Assembly (NCBI GenBank): GCA_029379225.1
Contig: JAQYWR010000025.1
Location: 43,587 to 107,586, forward strand
Reading direction: 5' to 3'
Source: Nostoc sp. S4
GTDB lineage: Bacteria; Cyanobacteriota; Cyanobacteriia; Cyanobacteriales; Nostocaceae
Length of the DNA: 64,000 nucleotides
Part shown: positions 8,812-18,170 of the stretch, piece by piece
Layout of the letters: each line of letters opens with the position of its first letter
Position numbering within the stretch: position 1 is the stretch's first letter
Program-made: the position numbers and the translations under genes
The notes under the pieces: model-generated
Databases searched by the model: none
The model's input: the letters and a program-made list of their open reading frames with translations, nothing else
Told to the model about the DNA's origin: nothing

Positions 8812-9120
8812 TAAAGCCCTCCCCGTGGCATTTATCTTAAATTAACTAGCTACAGAACTGTTATAATGCTGCGACTTGAAATTAACAAGCTACAGCTAAA
8901 ATTGTCACTTTTATATGCTAAGTGCTTACCTTTAGTAGTTTAACTCACCAAAACAGTGCTGAGTAGCAATTTTCAATTGGGAATGGGGAGTGGGGGGCAC
9001 AGGTCTATGGCAAGAACCCCTAACACTCTAAGGGGGAGGCTTCAGGGGCTTCAGGTGCAGACGAGAATAATTGATAACCAGTCCCCAGTCCCCATTACCC
9101 CATGCCTAGTTTTCAAGTCC
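8812..9120. other. Intergenic spacer with Nostoc-type repeats
   Basis: The 309-bp spacer holds the promoter side of the STAS gene at its left and, from about 8975 to 9110, GGGAATGGGGAGTGGGG and CCAGTCCCCAGTCCCCATT stretches that can pair. No gene was seen. Confidence 0.45.
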
Positions 9121-10164
9121 CTATTGAGCTGCTGTCCAATTGACCCAATCTTGAGGTTTTAAGAAGGTTTCATATAACTCCGCTTCTTGGGAATTGGGTT
9201 CTGGCTGATAGCCGTATTCCCAGCGCACCAAGGGTGGTAGGGACATAAGAATTGATTCGGTGCGTCCGTTGGTTTGCAGACCAAAAATAGTGCCTCGGTC
9301 GTAAACCAAGTTAAATTCTACATATCGTCCCCGGCGATAGAGTTGAAAATTTCGTTGGCGATCGCCATACTCAATCCCATGTCGCCGTTCTACAATTGGC
9401 ACGTAAGCTGGTAAAAATGCTCGACCACAGTCTTGCACAAAGGCAAATAAATCTTCCCAATTACGGGGCGCTAGTTCTCCCACCTTGTTGCTATAATTAG
9501 CTGCTTCTCCATTGGGATCTGGGCCACGATATAAACCACCTTGACCATCTTGGTAATCAAAAAACAAACCGCCGACGCCTCTTGTTTCACCGCGATGTTT
9601 CAGGTAGAAGTATTCGTCACACCAGCGCTTAAATGCTGGGTAATACTCTGGATGATGTTTGTCGCAAGCTTGTTTTAAAGTTTTATGTAAATGTGTTGCA
9701 TCTTCGGCAAACGGGTAATAAGGTGTCAAGTCCAGACCACCGCCAAACCACCACACTGGCCCAGCTTCAAAGTAGCGATAGTTGAGATGGACTGTAGGCA
9801 CGTAAGGATTACGTGGGTGTAACACCATTGAAGTACCCGTGGCATAAAAGCCGTGCCCTGCCCCTTCAGGGCGTTGAGCTAAAATTGATGGCGGTAAATG
9901 AGAACCCCAAACTTCAGAAAAATTTACCCCACCTTGTTCAAATATTGCACCATCGCGCAGCACGCGCGATCGCCCTCCACCCCCTTCTGGGCGTTCCCAA
10001 CTATCTTCATCAAACTTACCCACACCATCTAGTTTTGTTAAAGCTTGCGTAATCTCGTCTTGCAGCTGTTTCATAAACTGACTAACCCTAGTCTGAGCGT
10101 CAGTCGCCGGCAAAGACTTGGATGAATCTATTGGTAGAGTTGGTGTTTGTGAGTCAATCAACAT
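9121..10164 (-). CDS. hemF: Oxygen-dependent coproporphyrinogen III oxidase
   Basis: A 347-residue HemF, which converts coproporphyrinogen III to protoporphyrinogen IX for heme and chlorophyll synthesis. Diagnostic segments are [14 protein letters not shown] near 56, [10 protein letters not shown] near 125, [15 protein letters not shown] near 138, and the family's late [16 protein letters not shown] and [10 protein letters not shown] motifs. The length is normal for the cyanobacterial enzyme, and no transit or signal peptide is present. It is a stand-alone minus-strand gene. Confidence 0.97.
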   Translation of the reverse strand: MLIDSQTPTLPIDSSKSLPATDAQTRVSQFMKQLQDEITQALTKLDGVGKFDEDSWERPEGGGGRSRVLRDGAIFEQGGVNFSEVWGSHLPPSILAQRPEGAGHGFYATGTSMVLHPRNPYVPTVHLNYRYFEAGPVWWFGGGLDLTPYYPFAEDATHLHKTLKQACDKHHPEYYPAFKRWCDEYFYLKHRGETRGVGGLFFDYQDGQGGLYRGPDPNGEAANYSNKVGELAPRNWEDLFAFVQDCGRAFLPAYVPIVERRHGIEYGDRQRNFQLYRRGRYVEFNLVYDRGTIFGLQTNGRTESILMSLPPLVRWEYGYQPEPNSQEAELYETFLKPQDWVNWTAAQ

Positions 10165-10613
10165 AGATTTTTGAACCTAAATTACAATTTCCAGAAAGCC
10201 ACAAATTTCTCATCTTAAAATTTGGGGAAACACGCACCAGCAATCAAGCTCGACTTGTCCAACCTGCTTTTTTCTGAATGGTCAAGCATTTTTAGGATTG
10301 ATGGGCATCACTAGAGTTATTTTCCCTCAAATGCGTATAAGCTTTTATATTGACTGAGTTTATTTGAAATTGTTAATGAAATTTTTAATGGAATATTCTG
10401 GTATAAACACTAAAATTTAGTCTTAACCTGAGGTATCAGGGGTTTGACTCGTCTGCGGAAAACTTCTGCGCCATATTTGTAATTTGGCGGTTAGCATCTG
10501 CACCGAATATACCCTTGCTATGCTCAAAGCAATTTTGAGAAAGTTTTGAACTAGGGCTAAACGTGGTTGCCCAAAGTACCAGAAAGTGTCTAGCGAGGAC
10601 GAGGATTAGGAAA
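10165..10613. other. Intergenic spacer, promoter region of two divergent genes
   Basis: The 449-bp AT-rich spacer separates hemF (minus) and the SRPBCC gene (plus). No repeat family, hairpin with a T-tract or RNA gene was recognised. Confidence 0.4.
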
Positions 10614-11138
10614 ATGCAAGGTTGGTCATCCAAATTCATCCACCGCAAACGTCGTCGGTTTTGCGCTTCTCTGGTGCGGACGTATCGAGAGATTACTTCT
10701 GCTTCTGTAGATGAATTGTGGCAAAAAGTGGTTGACTTAACAGATGTTTCCTGGCATCCACTGCTTAAAAGTACCAATGTGCCCTACGGATTAGTACCCA
10801 AACCAGGATTAATTTTTCAGGCTGTAACACGCTTTTCGCCGATTCCAATCCGGATTTTCGTGGAACGCGTTAATCCTAGAGAGTTGCTAAGTATTCGAGT
10901 CATGGCAATTCCTGGGATAGAAGAACGGGTAACTTACCAAGTAGAATCGACGGTTTGCGGTACTTGTTTATCTTATTCTGTAACACTACGCGGTTGGTTG
11001 TCACCCCTAATCTGGTCTTTATCTCGTCCTTATGTAGACCGCGTTGCCCGCTCTTTAATTGAAGCAGTAGAAAAGACGACATTACCAGCAGTATCAACTA
11101 AGAAAAAATCCCTTAATGATAGTTGTTTTGATTTTTAG
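10614..11138 (+). CDS. SRPBCC-superfamily protein
   Basis: A 174-residue protein whose central part (RTYREITSASVDELWQKVVD, then TDVSWHPLLKSTNVP and RISVMAIPGIEERVTY-like strands) has the START/SRPBCC helix-grip pattern for binding a hydrophobic ligand. The ATG at 10614 behind GAGGATTAGGAAA is preferred to an upstream GTG at 10563, which adds 17 basic residues without a ribosome-binding site. Ligand and pathway are unknown. The basic N-terminus (KFIHRKRRRF) is notable. Confidence 0.7.
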   Translation: MQGWSSKFIHRKRRRFCASLVRTYREITSASVDELWQKVVDLTDVSWHPLLKSTNVPYGLVPKPGLIFQAVTRFSPIPIRIFVERVNPRELLSIRVMAIPGIEERVTYQVESTVCGTCLSYSVTLRGWLSPLIWSLSRPYVDRVARSLIEAVEKTTLPAVSTKKKSLNDSCFDF

Positions 11139-11509
11139 AGACTGGGGACTAGGGGCTGGGAAGATAGAAAAATCAAAAAATAACTCTTAACTCCTGACTC
11201 ACCAATTACCACCAGGCAATCAGCACGGGAGCATCCCCATTACCCCTTATCCCCAGCCCCACCTTCCCCAATCCCTAGTCCCCAGTACTAATCCCTAAAG
11301 AAAGTTAAGATTCTATTAGGTGATAATCCAATTTCCTAAGTTTTATTACGACAGTAATAGTGAAAATACTAATCTGCTCTTGCTTTTATTTGCATCCAGT
11401 TAATAGCTAAGATGCTGACTAAGATTGTATTTCTTCATTTTCAACAGAAGTCAGGAGCTTCTGCCTTCCTTAAATCAAAACTTCGGTAAATTTGGAATTT
11501 TGAATTTTT
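11139..11509. other. Spacer with long-range inverted repeat
   Basis: ACTGGGGACTAGGG at 11141-11154 is matched perfectly by CCCTAGTCCCCAGT at 11273-11286, and an inner pair GGGGCTGGG / CCCAGCCCC extends the structure. The enclosed ~115 bp contains AACTCTTAACTCC repeats. From 11290 to 11509 the spacer is AT-rich and probably contains the mrp promoter. Confidence 0.55.
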
Positions 11510-12580
11510 ATGTACGATGTCCTTGATTCCCGCTCTGTGTTAGAAGTGTTGCGACCAGTGCAAGACCCAGAACTTCGCAAAAGTCTGGTAGAACTGAATA
11601 TGATTCGTAACGTCACAATTGATGCTGGCAAGGTTAGTTTCACTTTAGTGTTAACTACTCCTGCCTGTCCTTTACGTGAATTTATTGTTGAAGATTGTCA
11701 AAAAGCTGTTAAAAAACTACCAGGCGTTACAGATGTAAATGTAGAAGTCACAGCAGAAACACCCCAACAAAAAAGTTTACCGGATCGCACTGGCATTTCT
11801 GGAGTAAAAAATATCATTGCTGTTTCCAGCGGCAAAGGTGGTGTGGGAAAAAGTACTGTGGCGGTGAATGTCGCAGTGGCTTTAGCTCAAACTGGGGCGA
11901 AAGTCGGCTTACTAGATGCTGATATTTACGGGCCTAATGACCCGACCATGCTGGGGCTGGTGGATGCTGAAATTGCTGTACGCTCAACTGAAAAAGGTGA
12001 AATCCTGGAACCTGCTTTTAATCATGGTGTCAAATTGGTTTCAATGGGCTTTTTGATTGACCGAGATCAACCAGTGATTTGGCGGGGGCCAATGCTAAAT
12101 GGTGTAATTCGCCAGTTTCTGTATCAAGTGCAATGGGGAGAACTCGACTATTTGATTGTAGATATGCCACCAGGAACTGGAGATGCTCAGTTAACCTTAA
12201 CCCAAGCAGTACCGATGGCAGGGGCAGTAATTGTGACCACACCGCAAAATGTAGCGCTGTTAGATTCTCGTAAGGGATTACGGATGTTCCAGCAGATGAA
12301 CGTTCCAGTATTGGGAATCGTGGAAAATATGAGTTATTTTATCCCACCAGATATGCCGGATAAGCAGTACGACATTTTTGGTTCCGGGGGTGGCTCCAAA
12401 ACAGCTGCTGAATTAGATGTCCCACTTTTGGGCTGTGTGCCACTAGAAATTTCTACGCGAGTTGGCGGTGATAGCGGTGTGCCAATAGTAGTTGGCGATC
12501 CAGATTCAGCTTCAGCAAAAGCACTAACAGCGATCGCTCTTACCATTGCTGGTAAAGTATCAGTTGCAGCTTTAACATAA
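11510..12580 (+). CDS. mrp: Mrp/ApbC family P-loop ATPase, iron-sulfur cluster carrier
   Basis: A 356-residue protein with an N-terminal MIP18/DUF59 domain (about 1-85, with TTPACPLREFI) and a C-terminal MinD/ParA-type ATPase with the deviant Walker A SSGKGGVGKSTVAVNVA near 106. It is expected to bind and deliver Fe-S clusters to apoproteins. The CPxC pair found in E. coli ApbC after ENMSYF is absent; the sequence there is ENMSYFIPPDMPDKQYDIFG, so cluster ligands must differ or the role must be altered. The remaining family motifs are intact. Confidence 0.93.
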   Translation: MYDVLDSRSVLEVLRPVQDPELRKSLVELNMIRNVTIDAGKVSFTLVLTTPACPLREFIVEDCQKAVKKLPGVTDVNVEVTAETPQQKSLPDRTGISGVKNIIAVSSGKGGVGKSTVAVNVAVALAQTGAKVGLLDADIYGPNDPTMLGLVDAEIAVRSTEKGEILEPAFNHGVKLVSMGFLIDRDQPVIWRGPMLNGVIRQFLYQVQWGELDYLIVDMPPGTGDAQLTLTQAVPMAGAVIVTTPQNVALLDSRKGLRMFQQMNVPVLGIVENMSYFIPPDMPDKQYDIFGSGGGSKTAAELDVPLLGCVPLEISTRVGGDSGVPIVVGDPDSASAKALTAIALTIAGKVSVAALT

Positions 12581-12599
12581 TAAATTTTAATTGCTATCT

Positions 12600-12736
12600 A
12601 CTTGTTGGGCTATACCTGGGAATACTAGGGACTGGCGATTGGGGACTAGGGACTGGGGAAGAATTTTCCTAATACCCAGTACCTAATGCCCAATACCCAA
12701 TGCCCAACAATCAAATCTAAAGTCTAAAGTGACACA
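12600..12736. repeat. Nostoc short degenerate repeats
   Basis: GGGACTGGCGATTGGGGACTAG faces TACCCAGTACCTAATGCCCAATACCC and similar copies, forming a foldable repeat between mrp and rodA. Confidence 0.5.
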
Positions 12737-14095
12737 ATGTTATTAAAACGCTCGCTTCCCAAATTTCGCTGGAAGTCTTGGGTTAAACCTTGGCAATATG
12801 TAGATTGGTTACTATTTTGTCTACCGATTGCTGTCAGTATTTTTGGCGGTCTGATGATTCTGAGTACGGAACTGAAGCAGCCAGTCACCGACTGGTGGTG
12901 GCATTGGTTGGTAGCGGCTATTGGTGTGATGATAGCGCTATTTTTAGCTCGTACCCGTTACGAAATCTTGATGCAGTGCCACTGGGTAACCTATGGATTG
13001 ACAAATTTCAGCTTAATCGCTGTGATGATTGCTGGTACTAGCGCCAAAGGGGCACAGCGGTGGATTAGTGTCGCTGGCTTTAACGTACAACCTTCAGAGT
13101 TTGCCAAAGTCGGTATAATTATCACCTTAGCAGCTTTGCTACATAAGCGTACTGCTTCAAAACTCGAAAGTGTTTTCCATGTGCTAGCAATTACCGCTAT
13201 ACCTTGGGGATTAGTATTTTTACAACCAGATTTAGCAACATCATTAGTATTTGGGGCGATCGTCTTGGGAATGCTCTACTGGGCAAATGCTAACCCAGGT
13301 TGGTTAATTCTAATGGTTTCTCCTGTGGTTGCTGCGATTTTGCTTAGTATTTCTTGGCCTTTAACAGAGCCGATAGTTTTATTCAAAGAGCTATCTTTTG
13401 GGCCTTTGGGTGTAGTTTGGTCAGTCGCTAAAGAGCTATCTTTTGGGCCTTTGGGTGTAATTTGGTCAGTCGCTATGGCTATTGTGGGTTGGCTAACTCT
13501 GCCCTGGCGTCGATTTGGTTTGGGTGTTATCGGTGCGTGGAGTCTGAATATATTGGGTGGCGAATTAGGAGTTTTTGCCTGGAATCATATTTTGAAACCG
13601 TATCAAAAAGACCGACTAACTGTATTCATCGACCCCGATCACGATCCCTTAGGTGCTGGGTATCACTTGATTCAATCTCGTATTGCAATTGGTGCTGGTG
13701 AAATTTGGGGATGGGGTCTGTTTAAAGGCCCAATGACACAACTGAATTTCGTTCCAGAACAGCATACAGACTTTATTTTCTCCGCAGTTGGTGAAGAATT
13801 CGGTTTTGCTGGTTGTTTATTAGTACTATTTGTCTTTTGCTTAATTTGCTTTCGTCTACTGCATATTGCTCAAACTGCCACAGACAATTTTGGTTCGTTA
13901 TTGGCTATTGGCGTTTTGTCAATGATTGTGTTTCAGTTAATTGTCAATGTTGGCATGACTGTCGGTTTAGCGCCTGTAGCAGGAATTCCCTTACCTTGGA
14001 TGAGTTATGGGCGTTCTGCTATGCTGACTAACTTCATTTCCTTGGGAATAGTAGAATCGGTAGCAAATTTTCGCCAAAGACAGAAGTATTATTAA
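12737..14095 (+). CDS. rodA: Rod shape-determining protein RodA (SEDS glycosyltransferase)
   Basis: A 452-residue polytopic membrane protein of the SEDS family, the peptidoglycan glycosyltransferase of the elongation machinery. Visible are about ten transmembrane segments, the GSAKGAQRWI-like motif (TSAKGAQRWISVAGF, near 97), QPSEFAKVG, the DPLGAGYHLIQSRIAIGAG segment and the C-terminal PLPWMSYGRSAM. A 45-bp tandem duplication at 13385-13474 repeats 15 residues (KELSFGPLGVVWSVA) within the loop/helix near residues 217-246, so the protein is longer than expected by one unit. No MreB or PBP2 gene is adjacent. Confidence 0.93.
   Translation: MLLKRSLPKFRWKSWVKPWQYVDWLLFCLPIAVSIFGGLMILSTELKQPVTDWWWHWLVAAIGVMIALFLARTRYEILMQCHWVTYGLTNFSLIAVMIAGTSAKGAQRWISVAGFNVQPSEFAKVGIIITLAALLHKRTASKLESVFHVLAITAIPWGLVFLQPDLATSLVFGAIVLGMLYWANANPGWLILMVSPVVAAILLSISWPLTEPIVLFKELSFGPLGVVWSVAKELSFGPLGVIWSVAMAIVGWLTLPWRRFGLGVIGAWSLNILGGELGVFAWNHILKPYQKDRLTVFIDPDHDPLGAGYHLIQSRIAIGAGEIWGWGLFKGPMTQLNFVPEQHTDFIFSAVGEEFGFAGCLLVLFVFCLICFRLLHIAQTATDNFGSLLAIGVLSMIVFQLIVNVGMTVGLAPVAGIPLPWMSYGRSAMLTNFISLGIVESVANFRQRQKYY
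13385..13474 (+). repeat. 45-bp tandem duplication inside rodA
   Basis: Two head-to-tail copies, 13385-13429 and 13430-13474, differ at one base (GTAGTT versus GTAATT). The reading frame is kept because 45 is a multiple of three. The near identity indicates a recent event. Confidence 0.95.
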
Positions 14096-14464
14096 TTCGT
14101 CAAGCAGAAGGGTGTGGGGGGTTGGGTGTAGGGTGTAGGGGAAATCAGTAGGGCCTTACCCTGTACACTAATTTTAGACCACCAAATTGGAGATTTTGGT
14201 GGGGGCATTACCCCGTTTGGTTTCGGGGCAAGGTGTGTAAAAATATAGCATTCTCTTTTCCCCCACATCCTACACCCTGTTTTGCTCATTGGTCATTAGT
14301 CATTGGTGAACCAGTGCAGTGTTGGGGGTCTCCCCCATAAGCAAGTGGCGTGGTCTCGCCCATGAGTAACTGGCAAAGCTGAAAAGTCATTGGAGAAATG
14401 ATTAATGACCAATGACTATTAACAAGTATTAAGCTATTAACAGGAAACAAGCGAGGCTAAAAAG
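14096..14464. other. Spacer rich in Nostoc repeats
   Basis: It contains GGTGTAGGGTGTAGGGG copies (14110-14145) and an inverted match toward 14265-14280 (CCTACACCCTG), a GGGGGTCTCCCCC hairpin near 14326-14338, and CATTGGTCATTAGTCATTGG at 14290-14310 facing ATTAATGACCAATGACTATTA at 14400-14420. No gene was found. The last 40 bp carry the ndhS ribosome-binding site. Confidence 0.55.
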
Positions 14465-14662
14465 ATGATTCTTCCTGGAGCAACTGTTCGTGTCAAGAAT
14501 CCCGCAGATACCTATTATCGCTCTGAAGGACTCGTGCAACGAGTAAGTGATGGCAAGGTAGCCGTACTGTTTGAAGGTGGTAACTGGGATAAATTAATTA
14601 CCTTCCGTCTGAAGGAATTGGAGCTTGTAGAGACCACAGCCGGACGTAAAAAAGGAAAATAG
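14465..14662 (+). CDS. ndhS: NAD(P)H dehydrogenase-1 subunit NdhS
   Basis: A 65-residue SH3-like protein with [38 protein letters not shown] and [11 protein letters not shown], the signature of NdhS, the ferredoxin-docking subunit of the cyanobacterial and plastid NDH-1 complex (plant CRR31 homolog). It supports cyclic electron flow around photosystem I. The ATG at 14465 follows GCGAGGCTAAAAAG, a good ribosome-binding site. The length is typical, and the tail RKKGK is basic. Confidence 0.9.
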   Translation: MILPGATVRVKNPADTYYRSEGLVQRVSDGKVAVLFEGGNWDKLITFRLKELELVETTAGRKKGK

Positions 14663-14823
14663 ATAGTAATTTGTCCTTAGTCATTTGTCCTTGGTCATTT
14701 GGCAAGGACAAAGTGTAAAGTCACGACTCGCCGCGACTTAGGGTGTAGATGCCCAAAATCAGGCTTGCCGGAGGCATCAGAATTTTGCAAAAGACGATTA
14801 ATGACTAATGACTTTTGACAAAT
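14663..14823. repeat. Repeat-containing spacer (TAGTCATTTGTCCTTGGTCATT type)
   Basis: Tandem variants of GTCCTTAGTCATTT and a matching ATTAATGACTAATGACTTTTG flank a palindromic CTCGCCGCGACTTAGGG segment. It separates ndhS and the HAS-barrel gene. Confidence 0.5.
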
Positions 14824-15480
14824 ATGCGCCTTCCATTACCACAGTTTGACACGAGCGATCGCCATCCCAACCACTTTGCCGAGGTAATTGAAACTACTAG
14901 TACTGAATTTTTGGCACAATGCTTGGAACCTGAAGATTTAAGCTTTCCCTCTATGCCACCTTTTGGTAGTTGGGTTTGTGGTGTGGATGAAGAATCTGGG
15001 AATATGGTTTACGCTGTGGTGTATTATGCCACAACCATGCCCATAGATTCCGTACACCGGGCTAGAGCTTTGGGGTTGTCCTTGCAAGACTTACGCGAGG
15101 AACAACCCCAGATATTTGCCATGCTCAGAACGGAATTCCGAGCTGCGATCGTTGGATTTGAACTATCTCCACAAAATCCAAGTTATAACCGAAGAGTATA
15201 TCAGTATCTACCACCCCGTCCTCCGCAAATTCATCAAGCTGTTTATCGGTGCGAACCAGAAGCGATCGTTAAATTTACTGAAGAACTAGATTTTTTGCGG
15301 ACACTCCTTTGTATCAATGGTGCGCCAGTAGAGTCTTTGACCGCAGCTGCCATTCGAGATGTATACCAGTTACGTAAAGCTGATCGAGAATGGCTAATTA
15401 AAGCTGGGCGAAGCCTAAGCGTGCTACTTAAAGACGACTACGATCGCTTGCGGTTCATTTTGAGTCAAATCCACCCTTAG
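14824..15480 (+). CDS. HAS-barrel domain protein, function unknown
   Basis: A 218-residue protein conserved in cyanobacteria. Its first ~110 residues form a HAS-barrel-like domain (FAEVIETTSTEFLAQCLEPE, then PPFGSWVCGVDEESGNMVYA), the small beta-barrel also seen at the N-terminus of HerA/ATP-synthase-type ATPases; the rest is helical. The ATG at 14824 is preferred over a TTG at 14815. No ATPase partner is adjacent. A role in DNA or complex assembly is not supported beyond the fold. Confidence 0.7.
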   Translation: MRLPLPQFDTSDRHPNHFAEVIETTSTEFLAQCLEPEDLSFPSMPPFGSWVCGVDEESGNMVYAVVYYATTMPIDSVHRARALGLSLQDLREEQPQIFAMLRTEFRAAIVGFELSPQNPSYNRRVYQYLPPRPPQIHQAVYRCEPEAIVKFTEELDFLRTLLCINGAPVESLTAAAIRDVYQLRKADREWLIKAGRSLSVLLKDDYDRLRFILSQIHP

Positions 15481-15623
15481 GTAGTTAGTTCAAAGACAAT
15501 TGTCTAGTTTATTAATAAGTTAAGATTTTTGATTTTCGTCAGGCGGCTTCTACATTGATTTATATCAATTGAGCGATCCCCAAGGCGATCGCTGTTTTAC
15601 CATAGCCTCTTCAATTCCTACCT

Positions 15624-17759
15624 ATGGAACTCATATCACAAGTTCTTGCTTTGGAACCAACTTCCCAAGTTCTTGGCAAGGAACCAATTGTTTCCTTCGC
15701 TATTGTCCTCGTGGTTATCTTAGTTATACCGATCGTGTTTGAGCGACTAAGATTACCAGGTTTAGTGGGTTTGGTGTTCTCTGGACTCGTACTTGGGCCT
15801 TCCGGCTGGCATCTATTTCAGTCAGACTCACCGATGATTAACCTACTATCAGATATTGGGTTAATTTACTTACTGTTTGTCGCCGGACTAGAAGTCGATC
15901 TCGAACGATTCCGCAAAAGAAAAAGTCGTGCTTTTGGGTTTGCTAGCTTGACTTTCAGTGTACCGCTAATAATGGGAACTTTAGTAGGTCTGATTTTAGG
16001 CTATGGTTGGAATTCTTCAATTTTAATTGGCTCTTTATTCGCTTCATATACCCTTTTGGCATATCCTATAATCACTCGTTTGGGAGTGGTAAATAATGAA
16101 GCGGTTACTGTCACCATTGGAGCTTCGATTTTTACTGACATTGGTGCAGTGTTCATATTAGCCATTTGTGTAGCTATTGCTCACGCTGGGGCATTCAGCT
16201 TGGCTAAGCTACTTACCTTGTCGGGTTGGTTAACGATTTACTCTGTTGCTGTTGTCGCCGGATTTGATTGGGCAGGTAAAGAATTTTTTCACCGTTCGGG
16301 AGACGATGAAGGAAACAAGTTTTTGTTTGTCTTGCTTTCTGTATTTCTTGCTGCTGTGGGCGCTCAATTAATAGGAGTAGACAAAATTGTTGGTGCTTTT
16401 TTAGTAGGTTTGGCGGTAAATGAAGCTGTGGGTGAAGGTCCAGTCAAAGAAAAGGTAGTGTTTATTGGCAGTGTGCTGTTCATTCCGATTTTCTTTGTTG
16501 ATCTTGGTTTGCTGGTCGATTTACCTGCCTTTTTGAATAATTTGAACGCTCTGAAGTTAACGCTGTTAATTATAGTCGGTTTGATTGCCAGTAAATTGCT
16601 GGCAGCATTGTTGACAAAACTGCTTTACTGCTACAACTGGCGAGAAATGCTCACAATGTGGTCGCTATCACTTCCCCAGGTAGGTACAACTTTAGCAGCA
16701 ACGTTAGTCGGATATCAAGCTGGATTACTTTCCTCAGAAATATTACATAGCATTATTGTTTTAATGGTTGTCACATCAACCTTGGGACCGTTAATGACTG
16801 GTCGAATAGCTGTAGGTTTGACTGCCTCGCCTACCGCAGATCTATCACCAACTACTTTAGTGGATCGCGATGTACCAGAAACAGACAGTGTGACTATAGT
16901 TGTACCTGTCTATAATCCTCAAACTCAGCAGTATTTGATTGAAATGGCGACATTATTGGCACGTCAGTCAAATGGTAAAATTGTACCATTAGCGATCGCC
17001 ACTGCTGCTGCTCACATGGATGCACCGCAGTTAGAAGCTTCTGTTGAACGCAGCGAACGCCTATTAACAAAGGCCACCGCTCAAAGTCGAGTATTAGGTG
17101 TAGCCGCAGAATCGGTGCTGCGAATTGATGATGCTTTTGCTCAAGGAATTAGCAGAGCTGCCCGCGAACAAAAAGCTAGTTTAATTGTTATGGGTTGGGG
17201 TAAACGTACTGGGTTGCGAGCGCTGTTATTTGGTAATGTCATTGATGGTGTGCTTTGGGCAGCCCATTGTCCGGTAGCAGTAACACGTTTGGTGGAATCA
17301 CCAAAAAAAATTCAACGCATCTTAGTACCAGTAGAAAATTTAACAGCACCAATATTGCAGCCTGTACAATTTGCCCAGATGTTAGCACAAGCAAATCAGA
17401 GCCACATTACTGTACTGAATGTGTGCGATCGCCGCACTAGTTCCAGTAAAATTGCTTGGAGGCGATCGCATCTCTCCTTATTAGTATCTAAATTAGCTCT
17501 GCCCAATTCCCCAGAAATTCAAATTATCGCTCATGAAAATGTTGCTCAAGCAATTTTGCAAGCAGCACGATTATATGATTTAGTAGTTTTACCCTTTATA
17601 CGCAATCGTACTAGTCCTGGAGGGTTAGCCATTAGCGATGTCACAACTGAGTTAGCTAGACAACTCACCTGCTCGATTGTCATGCTTGGAGAACCCCAAC
17701 GCACTCAAACAAATGCAGTTATCTCTAATGCAGCTACCACCATTACATCTGCTGTATGA
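15624..17759 (+). CDS. Cation:proton antiporter (CPA2) with two C-terminal universal stress domains
   Basis: A 711-residue protein with about twelve transmembrane helices in residues 20-395 (KefB/NapA-like; VFSGLVLGPSGWHLF and GLIYLLFVAGLEVDLERFRK are typical) and two tandem cytosolic UspA-like domains at about 425-560 and 565-690 (RILVPVENLTAPIL begins the second). It should exchange Na+ or K+ for protons, with the Usp domains sensing nucleotide or stress state. The GASIFTDIGAVFILA segment holds the ion-binding aspartate. It is monocistronic. Compare the antiporter at 50405-52666, which has the same architecture. Confidence 0.88.
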   Translation: MELISQVLALEPTSQVLGKEPIVSFAIVLVVILVIPIVFERLRLPGLVGLVFSGLVLGPSGWHLFQSDSPMINLLSDIGLIYLLFVAGLEVDLERFRKRKSRAFGFASLTFSVPLIMGTLVGLILGYGWNSSILIGSLFASYTLLAYPIITRLGVVNNEAVTVTIGASIFTDIGAVFILAICVAIAHAGAFSLAKLLTLSGWLTIYSVAVVAGFDWAGKEFFHRSGDDEGNKFLFVLLSVFLAAVGAQLIGVDKIVGAFLVGLAVNEAVGEGPVKEKVVFIGSVLFIPIFFVDLGLLVDLPAFLNNLNALKLTLLIIVGLIASKLLAALLTKLLYCYNWREMLTMWSLSLPQVGTTLAATLVGYQAGLLSSEILHSIIVLMVVTSTLGPLMTGRIAVGLTASPTADLSPTTLVDRDVPETDSVTIVVPVYNPQTQQYLIEMATLLARQSNGKIVPLAIATAAAHMDAPQLEASVERSERLLTKATAQSRVLGVAAESVLRIDDAFAQGISRAAREQKASLIVMGWGKRTGLRALLFGNVIDGVLWAAHCPVAVTRLVESPKKIQRILVPVENLTAPILQPVQFAQMLAQANQSHITVLNVCDRRTSSSKIAWRRSHLSLLVSKLALPNSPEIQIIAHENVAQAILQAARLYDLVVLPFIRNRTSPGGLAISDVTTELARQLTCSIVMLGEPQRTQTNAVISNAATTITSAV

Positions 17760-18170
17760 TAAAACTTAGAGTTCAGTCTACTTGAGTAGACTCGGGCTGC
17801 GATGACATTAACAAAAATCTTTTGAAATAAATAAATTGACTCTAGAAGCCTACATCTATACAGATGTACTATTTAGTTGTAGTACCTGAAAAAAGTGTTA
17901 ACTGTAAAACACTTTAACTTGTTGAAGATTTGATGAACTTTAGCTCAAAAGCTAACAATCTTTAGCAATGTTTGTTATTTTGCTAGTTAAATTGTTAACA
18001 AAGCACATAAAAACATCACAAAACTACAACTGTTGACCAACAGGTGAATTCGAGAATAATCTTTGATTAAGTCTTGTTGATTTTTCATTTTCTATTTTTA
18101 TCCCAAAGCTGGGTAACCTAAAGGATAAGTGCAATAGGTACTGAAAATATTTGTAAGTAACCAGGAAACT
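17760..18170. other. Intergenic spacer
   Basis: The 411-bp AT-rich spacer starts with the near-palindrome AGTCTACTTGAGTAGACT (17775-17792), which may end the antiporter transcript. The rest should hold the uxs promoter; no further structure was recognised. AGGAAACT precedes the uxs ATG. Confidence 0.45.
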
